Below, in pieces: positions 26,284-32,596 of a stretch of 32,596 bases of DNA (the stretch's first letter is position 1; every line of letters starts with the position of its first letter). The notes beneath the pieces were generated by a model, which saw only the letters and a program-made list of their open reading frames with translations, was not told the origin of the DNA and searched no databases. Both the position numbers and the translations under genes were made by a program. The stretch spans positions 1-32,596 of the forward strand of contig CAMBPV010000029.1 in the NCBI GenBank assembly GCA_945869695.1. The letters run 5' to 3'. Source of the DNA: Prosthecobacter debontii. Lineage in GTDB: Bacteria > Verrucomicrobiota > Verrucomicrobiia > Verrucomicrobiales > Verrucomicrobiaceae.

Positions 26284-27477
26284 ATGAATTTCCCAGCTTG
26301 TAAGCATCGCCTCCAGAAACCCAAGCCATCTTCTCGGTGGAGGTGGCTGGCCGCAGAGCCCTATCGAGTCTTTTTCCTCAGTGGTGCGCTCTGGAGCATC
26401 CTCGGTGTTTCACTGTGGCCGCTCTTTTATGCTCAGCAGTTGGGCTTCTATCCAAACTTCGCGCATGCCCGTCTCATGATCGAGGCTTTTGGCAGCGCCT
26501 TCGTCGTCGGCTTTCTGGGCACAGCGGGTCCACGAATGGCCAGCGCTCCGAAACTGACACCACTCGAGTTATTCTGGCTCTTTAGCCTGCATCAAGCATC
26601 GGCCGTGAGCCATCTGCGGCTCCAGCACCTTTGGGGAGATGCGCTCTTCATCATGCTGCTCGTTTCACTCTTGCTTTCCCTCGTAATTCGCGTTCTCAAG
26701 TATCGGAAGGAAACCCCGCCACCTCAGATGCTCCTCGCTCTCACGGGTTTGGCCTGTGGCATTGCGGGTGCATCTCTCATGCTGGCGCCAGCGACCCTGC
26801 AAAACGCACAGAGCTTTCGATTGGCGACTTTGCTTCTCTATCAGGGCTTTCTCCTTTGCCCCGTGCTCGGCATCGGCTCATTCATCTTCCCGCGCATGCT
26901 CGGGGGTGATTTTGGCGACCCAAAGAACGACGCCCAGTCGAAAGTGAAGCTCATGCGCGCGATCAGTGCCGCGTTGCTGTTGGTCGGAAGCTTTTTCCTT
27001 GAAGCATTTGGACATATCACACTCGGTTATGCAGTTCGCGCCGTCGCTGCTGCGGGCTACCTGCTCATCGAAGTGCAGTGGAAGTCGAAGCAAGGCGGCT
27101 CGCTCACCACCGGCCTAATTTGGGCGATGGGACTTGGACTGCTCGGCCTTGTGCTTCCGGCACCTTTTTATGCACAGCATGTTTCCATCGAGCACTTGCT
27201 CTACATCGGAGGCTTCGGACTGTTAATCCTCGTCGTCGCCAGTCGGGTGCTCTTCGGTCATAGCGGAGATTTGGAGGGATTCTTTTTGAGGAGCCGATGG
27301 GTGCGACTTTGGGTCTTCCTCGCCGTCCTGACGGCCGCCACCCGTGCTACTCCTGCCTGGGTGCCCTCGACCACCATTTCCCACCATATCTACGCCGCCT
27401 CGACTTGGGGAATACTCGCTCTGCTATGGCTCATCTGGCACCGCAGACGCTTCTTGCAGCGCGATGAAAAGGAGTAG
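26284..27477 (+). CDS. NnrS-like haem-copper membrane protein
   Basis: From ATG 26284 it is a 397-residue polytopic membrane protein with about twelve hydrophobic helices. It begins with the NnrS hallmark AEPYRVFFLSGALWSILGVSLWPLF, then HARLMIEAFGSAFVVGFLGTAGPRM and the GFLLCPVLGIGSFIFPRML helix. NnrS proteins protect against nitric oxide and nitrosative stress and are linked to denitrification. Earlier in-frame starts exist (GTG 26227, ATG 26254), but they would cover the palindrome at 26250-26266. It is a single gene on its strand, divergent from the esterase and convergent with the sulfatase at 27516. No other nitrogen-oxide gene is in the window. Confidence 0.85.
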   Translation: MNFPACKHRLQKPKPSSRWRWLAAEPYRVFFLSGALWSILGVSLWPLFYAQQLGFYPNFAHARLMIEAFGSAFVVGFLGTAGPRMASAPKLTPLELFWLFSLHQASAVSHLRLQHLWGDALFIMLLVSLLLSLVIRVLKYRKETPPPQMLLALTGLACGIAGASLMLAPATLQNAQSFRLATLLLYQGFLLCPVLGIGSFIFPRMLGGDFGDPKNDAQSKVKLMRAISAALLLVGSFFLEAFGHITLGYAVRAVAAAGYLLIEVQWKSKQGGSLTTGLIWAMGLGLLGLVLPAPFYAQHVSIEHLLYIGGFGLLILVVASRVLFGHSGDLEGFFLRSRWVRLWVFLAVLTAATRATPAWVPSTTISHHIYAASTWGILALLWLIWHRRRFLQRDEKE

Positions 27478-27515
27478 CTGCTCGCTAACCTGCCGGATGC
27501 AGCTGACCAAAGAAA

Positions 27516-29321
27516 TCAATCAAGCAACGTCAGCGTGAGTCGGCGCACATCCATCACAGACTGACCGGGAATATCTGTGGCTCTGAGAGTGAGCGGGCCT
27601 TGTCCGGCAGAAAGGGTGATCTGGCCCAGGTTCAAAGTGTGAAACTCCTTCATTTGGCTTTCGCCCTTCGGTCGAGGGAGCGTGTCTTGATGCGTGTAAA
27701 GCGGAGGATCCCAACCTGGCTCGACCTTTCCGGTGAGGCGCGCATTTTGAAAACTCAACTCGAGGGTGGAACCTGCGTCCGGTATTCTGCAAGTGTAGTC
27801 AGCGGTGACTTCATAGCGGCCAGCGGTATGGACATCAAGCAGCCAGATCATGCTATCGTTTTTGCTTTTCCAATTGACGAAATAAGAGCAGTTGGGCGCT
27901 CCGCTGCTGCGCGTGACTCCGCCCAGAGGTTCGCCATCCCGCGCAGGCAGCATCGTGATCGGGAACTCTCGATATCCGACTGGGATCGGGCGTTGATCGA
28001 CGGCGTTGCCGGTGCCCTTTTTCTTATCGCCTTTCGCTTGAGCTTGGATTGTTTCCGCACCGAACATTTCGCTCCGCCACGCATTTACCGAATCCGCCAG
28101 TTTCGCAGAAAGCATGGGCTCTTTTTCATTGAGCGGTTTTGTCTGGCCCGGATCGGCGATCATGTCGAAGAGCTGCCCGTTGTTATCGAGACGGTGTGTC
28201 TGAGTGCGCACACTGATGTTGCCACCCCAAGTCGAAAAGATCATCCTCTCAGTCCACTCTGTCGGCTGTTTCAAAAGCAATGGTGTGAGGTCTCTACCAT
28301 CGAGCGGCTTCTCGCCAACACGCTTGACACCGGCAAGAGATGTCAGGGTGGGCATCAGATCGATCGCACCGGCAATCTGAGTGACCAGACCTCCCGCCTG
28401 AATTTTTGCTGGCCACCGTATGAAACAAACGGACCTCACACCTCCCTCATCCGTCGTGCCCTTTTTTCCTTTCATTCCTCCCGTCCATCGACTGGTATTC
28501 GGGCCATTGTCAGAGAAATAGACCACGATGGTGTTGTCCTCGACTCCGTGCTCCCTGAGTCGCGATAGCACTCTTCCAACATTCATGTCCTGATTCTCGA
28601 TCATCGCCAGAGCGCAGCGAGTTTCTTCAGCCACTTCTTGTGAGGCCACCGTCGCAGTTTGAGTGATGGGCTTGTCTTTAAATCGCATCCAGTCTGACGC
28701 CGGAGCGGCCCAAGGTGAATGAGGTGTGGTGAATGGAATGTAACAAACAAAGGGCTTGTTTTTGTTTCGATCGATGAAACTCAGGGCCCGATCCGTGCAC
28801 ACATCCACGATGTAACCCTCGGTTCGAATCATCCGTCCATTGTCCTCCAAAGGCGCGTCAAAATACTCTCCCCAATGCCCGGATGTGTGTCCAAAGTATT
28901 CATCGAATCCGCGCGCCATCGGGTGGTAGGGCCACTGACTTCCGTTGTGCCATTTTCCGAAAGCGCCCGTGGCATATCCAGCTGCCTTGAAGGCATCGGC
29001 AATGGTTTTTTCCCCCAAGTCCAGACGCTCTTGGCCGGTTGATACGCCTCGGACTCCCCCGCGCGGATAATAGCGCCCGGTGAGAAACTCACCGCGCGTG
29101 GGGGAACACACCGGACAGACGAAGAAACGGTCCAACGAAACGCCCGCCTTAGCGATTGAATCGATATGGGGTGTCGACACTTGCTTGTTACCCGAAAATC
29201 CGTAGTCCCCCCAGCCTGCATCATCAGCCAGGAACACGACAACATTGGGCTGTTTTCCATCGGCGCGGAGGAAGGACAGAGCTAAAGTGAAACTAGCGAT
29301 GATGAGGTGGACGAATTTCAT
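27516..29321 (-). CDS. Secreted sulfatase with C-terminal beta-sandwich domain
   Basis: A 601-residue exported protein from ATG 29321, which gives a clean signal peptide (MKFVHLIIASFTLALSFLRA); the frame is open to 29537 but overlaps the upstream gene. The S1 sulfatase catalytic part (about 24-420) has Asp33-Asp34 (LADDAGWGDYG), Cys72 in CSPTR (formylglycine site), FGKWHNG, PFTTPHSPW and Asp271-Asn272 (FSDNGPN). A Lys/Gly-rich linker, AQAKGDKKKGTGN (about 426-440), joins it to a C-terminal domain (about 470-601) containing WLLDVHTAGRYEVTADYTC, which looks like a carbohydrate-binding or accessory beta-sandwich. The substrate is unknown. It is the last gene of the malonate-containing operon, 85 bp after the glycosidase-like gene. 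Confidence 0.92.
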   Translation of the reverse strand: MKFVHLIIASFTLALSFLRADGKQPNVVVFLADDAGWGDYGFSGNKQVSTPHIDSIAKAGVSLDRFFVCPVCSPTRGEFLTGRYYPRGGVRGVSTGQERLDLGEKTIADAFKAAGYATGAFGKWHNGSQWPYHPMARGFDEYFGHTSGHWGEYFDAPLEDNGRMIRTEGYIVDVCTDRALSFIDRNKNKPFVCYIPFTTPHSPWAAPASDWMRFKDKPITQTATVASQEVAEETRCALAMIENQDMNVGRVLSRLREHGVEDNTIVVYFSDNGPNTSRWTGGMKGKKGTTDEGGVRSVCFIRWPAKIQAGGLVTQIAGAIDLMPTLTSLAGVKRVGEKPLDGRDLTPLLLKQPTEWTERMIFSTWGGNISVRTQTHRLDNNGQLFDMIADPGQTKPLNEKEPMLSAKLADSVNAWRSEMFGAETIQAQAKGDKKKGTGNAVDQRPIPVGYREFPITMLPARDGEPLGGVTRSSGAPNCSYFVNWKSKNDSMIWLLDVHTAGRYEVTADYTCRIPDAGSTLELSFQNARLTGKVEPGWDPPLYTHQDTLPRPKGESQMKEFHTLNLGQITLSAGQGPLTLRATDIPGQSVMDVRRLTLTLLD

Positions 29322-29406
29322 GAGTCGGAAGGTGACAGGGAGACTCGGTGGCGAACGAACAAACAGGCTACAATCTTCCCATCGAATATCCGGCCATCTG
29401 GATGCA

Positions 29407-30555
29407 TCAGAGGCCACCCAACCGACGGAGCTCAACGACAGCCTCTTCTCTAAACCTTCCGGAAGGTGGCTGTCGCTTAGCCCACTCAAAAAAACGTCGG
29501 TGTGTTTCCCACACGGGCTGCTTCTCATTCCGCTCATTGATCATCCAAAATCCCCCCGGCCTCTCCGTTGTGCCTTCGTTGTCATACAACTCCCAATAAA
29601 GCACAAACGGACACCCCCACTCGAGCCCGGTAATCATCGCCTCAATGCTCTTCTGATTCTGTTCCTCAGCTGAATAACGCCGTGCGGGGAAGCCATATTC
29701 CCCAATGAACACCCGTTTGCCCGCAATCGCCGGCTTGGACTTCAACTTTGATTCAATGTGAGTCAGCGCCGCAAACAAATCCTCCCGGATCTCCTTCTGC
29801 AAACTGTCATAACAAGAATAACTCACGTAATCGACATCCACCTGCGGCAGGATGTCGTTCGTGATGCATTGCCCCCCTTTCAAAAACGGCAGAACCAAAT
29901 TGACCTCCGTGTAATGCCAAAGCCAGACGCCCTCGTGAGGCGTGTCCCGCTTCGCATCATCGACCGCCTGCTGCCGCACCTTCAGCCAAGCCACAAAACT
30001 TGCCTCATACCCCTCCGGAAATCCCTGCTTCGGATCAAAATGCGGTCGCAAGTGCCAATCCCCCTCCCAATGCCCCAAATATAAGCTCTTGCCCGTCCCA
30101 CGGTATGTCCGCAGCAAATGACACGCAAAGTCATACATTTCCCGATACTCCAACTCCCGCTCCGACACCTTAAACGTGCCCGCACTTCCTTTTGAGGTAA
30201 AGGGATATGCCCAAATCAAAAAATGCGTGAACGGCATGTCCAACACCGCCCGATGCGCCGGTTCCCGGCTCGCCACATCCGTCAGCGTTTGGAGACTCTC
30301 GTCTCGCTCCAAAACATTCGCCTTGGTCTTCCCAAACGAAGCCTGTTTTGAAATCGAAAACTTCATGATCCCCGACCCCAACTCCGCGATCAACTTCGCG
30401 CTCTCCAACAGCGGCGCTTGCTCGGTGAAATGATACCTCCCTCCAATCGCCTGCGTCCCCAGAATCATGTTCACCGGCATCGATGAATCTCCATCGGCTG
30501 CCTCCAGGGTTGGAACCAGCAACCCCAACGCGGCAAACAAAAGATTTCGGCTCAT
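29407..30555 (-). CDS. Secreted glycoside-hydrolase-like TIM-barrel protein
   Basis: A 382-residue exported protein from ATG 30555, with signal peptide 1-20 (ending LEAA-DG). The fold reads as a TIM barrel: LGHWEGDWHLRP (160-171), VWLWHYTEVNLVLP with Glu217 as a candidate acid/base, DYVSYSCYDS, then RVFIGEYGFPARRYS with Glu286 as a candidate nucleophile, and CPFVLYWELYDNE. The two glutamates on strands 4 and 7 match clan GH-A layout, but I cannot assign a GH family. The ATG overlaps the stop of the acyl-CoA ligase gene by 4 nt (ATGA), so translation is coupled, which is odd for a secreted enzyme and a cytoplasmic ligase. The sulfatase follows. Confidence 0.75.
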   Translation of the reverse strand: MSRNLLFAALGLLVPTLEAADGDSSMPVNMILGTQAIGGRYHFTEQAPLLESAKLIAELGSGIMKFSISKQASFGKTKANVLERDESLQTLTDVASREPAHRAVLDMPFTHFLIWAYPFTSKGSAGTFKVSERELEYREMYDFACHLLRTYRGTGKSLYLGHWEGDWHLRPHFDPKQGFPEGYEASFVAWLKVRQQAVDDAKRDTPHEGVWLWHYTEVNLVLPFLKGGQCITNDILPQVDVDYVSYSCYDSLQKEIREDLFAALTHIESKLKSKPAIAGKRVFIGEYGFPARRYSAEEQNQKSIEAMITGLEWGCPFVLYWELYDNEGTTERPGGFWMINERNEKQPVWETHRRFFEWAKRQPPSGRFREEAVVELRRLGGL

Positions 30556-32042
30556 GAAAACAAAGACTTCACCGCAGGCTTCGTCACCTTGCCCATCGCA
30601 TTCCTCGGCAACTCGTTCACCACCAAAAGACGCTGCGGCACTTTGTAAACCGACAGCCGCCCTTTGCACCAGTCACGCAGACCCGCAAGCTCAAGCGGCG
30701 CATGCTCCTTCGTCACCACCACCGCCGTCACAGCTTCTCCCCACGTCTCATCCGACAATCCAATCACCGCGCACTCGGCAATCAGCGGATGCTCCAGCAG
30801 CGCCGCTTCGATCTCAAGCGCGGAGAGCTTGTAGCCCCCGCTCTTGATGATGTCCACGCTCAGCCGCCCCATGATTCGATAATACCCCGTCTCCAACACC
30901 GCCATGTCCCCTGTCCGAAACCAGTCCCCGTCAAAACTCTCCGCACTGGCCTCGGGACGATTCCAATAATCCCGAAACACCCCCGGACCGCGCACCTGGA
31001 TTTCACCCGGCACATTCTCATCCGTCACAATCCCGCCATCTTCCGCCTTGAGCCTCACCTCCACACCGGGCAGCGGTCGCCCCACCGCTCCCGGTCGCCG
31101 CTCGCCATGATACGGGTTGGACAATCCCATGCCGATCTCCGTCATCCCATACCGCTCAAGCAACTTCTGACCAGTCAGCGCTGTCCAATGCTCATGCACA
31201 CTCGCAGGCAGCGCCGCCGACCCCGACACCATCAGTCGCATCCGAGCAAACCCGCCAATGATCGCTTCTCGGTCCTCCGTCGACGCCGCCTCAAGCGCCT
31301 GAATCAACTTCACATAAATCGTTGGCACCGCCATGAACACCGTGTAGGCATCATCACGCACACGCCCCAAAATGGCGTTCAAATCAAACCGCTCAAACGC
31401 TTCGACCGTCGCCCCGCTCCACAAGGCGCAACTGGTCACATTGATGATCCCATGAATGTGGTGCATCGGCAAAAACAGCGGCACCCGGTCCGCCGCACTC
31501 CACTCCCACGCTTCCACCAGACTCTCGATCTGCGCCTGAATGTTCGCATGGGTGGTCACCACCCCCTTCGGCTTGCTCGTCGTCCCGCTCGTGTAAAGAA
31601 TCATCGCCCGCCGATCCGGAGAGATCTCAGGCAGCTCCTTGACCTGCTCCGACCGGATCTCACTGACATCCATCACCCTCACCCCAAGCCTCTCGCACAG
31701 CGGCCGAATCTTCGCCGCCATGGCCGCATCTGCCATCACCACACTCACCCCCGAATCCGTCAGCGCATACTCCCACTCGGACTCCGTTGCCGACAGACAA
31801 ATCGGCAGCTTGATGCCGCCCGCCCGCCAGATCCCCCACTGTGCCGCCACATACTCAAACCCCGCCGGAACCAGCACCGCCACTCGCGCCTCCTTCAAAT
31901 CATCCTCCTTGCCCAGCAGGGCCGTGGCGAGGTCCGCCGAACGGTCCAACAGCTCCTGATAGCTGCGCGTGCTCTTGGCTGTGCGAAAAGCGACCGCGTC
32001 GCGGTGCAACGTGGCTCGGGCAATAAGGGTGAGTTCGTTCAT
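30552..32042 (-). CDS. matB: Malonyl-CoA synthetase-like acyl-CoA ligase
   Basis: A 496-residue ANL-family enzyme (ATP + carboxylate + CoA to acyl-CoA). Motifs in order: the P-loop MILYTSGTTSKPKGVV, MHHIHGI, YGMTEIGMGLSNPYHGERRPGAVG (very close to MatB/ACSF3 malonyl-CoA synthetases), DWFRTGD, and the catalytic Lys in PRNAMGKVTKPAV near the C-terminus. It lies directly downstream of a malonate transporter subunit with a 4-nt ATGA overlap, which strongly supports malonate as substrate. I chose ATG 32042 for that coupling and the MatB-like N-terminus; the frame is open to 32099. The product would feed fatty-acid synthesis, or acetyl-CoA if a decarboxylase is encoded elsewhere. Confidence 0.85.
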   Translation of the reverse strand: MNELTLIARATLHRDAVAFRTAKSTRSYQELLDRSADLATALLGKEDDLKEARVAVLVPAGFEYVAAQWGIWRAGGIKLPICLSATESEWEYALTDSGVSVVMADAAMAAKIRPLCERLGVRVMDVSEIRSEQVKELPEISPDRRAMILYTSGTTSKPKGVVTTHANIQAQIESLVEAWEWSAADRVPLFLPMHHIHGIINVTSCALWSGATVEAFERFDLNAILGRVRDDAYTVFMAVPTIYVKLIQALEAASTEDREAIIGGFARMRLMVSGSAALPASVHEHWTALTGQKLLERYGMTEIGMGLSNPYHGERRPGAVGRPLPGVEVRLKAEDGGIVTDENVPGEIQVRGPGVFRDYWNRPEASAESFDGDWFRTGDMAVLETGYYRIMGRLSVDIIKSGGYKLSALEIEAALLEHPLIAECAVIGLSDETWGEAVTAVVVTKEHAPLELAGLRDWCKGRLSVYKVPQRLLVVNELPRNAMGKVTKPAVKSLFS

Positions 32043-32596
32043 ACAAAGGATAAGATGGCTCGGACGAAAAAGAAAAGGACGGACGGCCCCAGCAGGCAAC
32101 CCAGACCCGTGTAAAAGGTCGCTGTCATCGCACCGTAGGGAACCAGCTTCGGATCGGTCGCGGCAAGTCCCGCCATCACACCACTGTTGGTTCCCATGAG
32201 TCCGCCAAAAATCATGGCGGCACGCGGGCTGTTCAAACCTATCGGCTTCGCCACGAATGGCGTCGCAATCATCACAACGATCGCCTTCACGAGCCCCGCA
32301 GCGACGCTCAATGCAATGATCTCGGAACTCGCCCCCAGTGCACCCCCAGTCACCGGCCCCACAATGTAAGTCGCCGCTCCCGCTCCAATCGTGGTAATGC
32401 TCACCGCATCCCGATAGCCAAACGCAAAGGCCACCACCCCTCCCACCAAAAATGAGACCAAAAGACCCGTGAAAAGCGACACCACCCCAATCACTCCACT
32501 CTTCGTGAACTCCTCCATTCTCACCCCAAAGGCCGTCGCCACAATGGCCAGGTCGCGCAGCATCGCCCCGCCCATCAATCCCATCCCCGAGAGCAT
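32039..32596 (-). CDS. madM: Malonate transporter subunit MadM (partial, N-terminus beyond the window)
   Basis: A 185-residue C-terminal part of an integral membrane protein with at least five hydrophobic segments. GLMGGAMLRDLAIVATAFGV, GVIGVVSLFTGLLVSFLVGG, the glycine-rich TIGAGAATYIVGPVTGGALGASSEI and FGGLMGTNSGVMAGLAATDP match the MadM subunit of sodium-dependent malonate carriers (about 250 residues when complete). The first codon shown is at the window edge and is internal, so roughly 70 residues are missing. MadL should lie just outside the window. The stop overlaps the ligase start by 4 nt, forming a malonate uptake and activation unit. Confidence 0.85.
   Translation of the reverse strand: MLSGMGLMGGAMLRDLAIVATAFGVRMEEFTKSGVIGVVSLFTGLLVSFLVGGVVAFAFGYRDAVSITTIGAGAATYIVGPVTGGALGASSEIIALSVAAGLVKAIVVMIATPFVAKPIGLNSPRAAMIFGGLMGTNSGVMAGLAATDPKLVPYGAMTATFYTGLGCLLGPSVLFFFVRAILSFV

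Noticed and set aside
27476..27504. Inverted repeat AGCTGC/GCAGCT between nnrS and the sulfatase as a terminator
   Set aside because: The stem is 6 bp with a 17-nt loop and no T-run, too weak to call.
30702..32114. Long plus-strand frame (about 470 codons) opposite the acyl-CoA ligase
   Set aside because: It is antisense to a clear ANL-family gene, and its product is His/Arg/Pro-rich without domains. It results from the high G+C third positions of the real gene.

Overview
The window looks like chromosomal DNA of a Verrucomicrobiota/Planctomycetota-type bacterium; I favour Verrucomicrobiota. The evidence is the gene content: two large DUF1592-family cytochrome-like secreted proteins, five secreted Cys-type sulfatases, Tat-exported Gfo/Idh/MocA and PhoD-like enzymes, a 3-keto-disaccharide hydrolase (DUF1080), and almost no Shine-Dalgarno sequences before start codons. 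No rRNA, tRNA, CRISPR array or prophage was seen.

Layout. (1) 1-730: a small REP-associated tyrosine transposase (RAYT) framed by mirror-image palindromes. (2) 810-5481: a DUF1592 protein on the minus strand, divergent from an AraC regulator, which converges on a Fic-domain protein. (3) About 5.5-7.3 kb: a scarred region. An IclR-type regulator loses its C-terminus by running, out of frame, into the tail of a secreted glycosidase-like gene; small remnants and an orphan coding-like stretch lie beside it. (4) 7314-12011 (+): a tight four-gene run of Gfo/Idh/MocA oxidoreductase, DUF1080 hydrolase, Fe-S L-serine dehydratase and secreted zinc protease. (5) 26143 down to 12050 (-): a nine-gene, about 14-kb directon of secreted esterase, four sulfatases, PhyH-type dioxygenase, GH25-like lipoprotein, PhoD-like phosphatase and DUF1592 protein. 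(6) 26284-27477 (+): an NnrS-like membrane protein, divergent from the esterase, with an NsrR-like palindrome just upstream. (7) 32596 down to 27516 (-): MadM malonate transporter subunit (cut by the window edge), malonyl-CoA synthetase-like ligase, a secreted glycosidase-like protein and a fifth sulfatase.

How the genes may work together. Most products are predicted to be exported and to act on esterified, sulfated or phosphorylated polymers. The long minus-strand directon reads as a sulfated-glycan (or similar polymer) utilisation locus without SusC/SusD genes. The four-gene plus-strand operon fits oxidation of sugars to 3-keto derivatives followed by cleavage, with an amino-acid branch (serine to pyruvate). 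The right end brings in malonate and activates it to malonyl-CoA. Substrates are inferred from families only. The sulfatases need a formylglycine-generating enzyme that is not encoded here.
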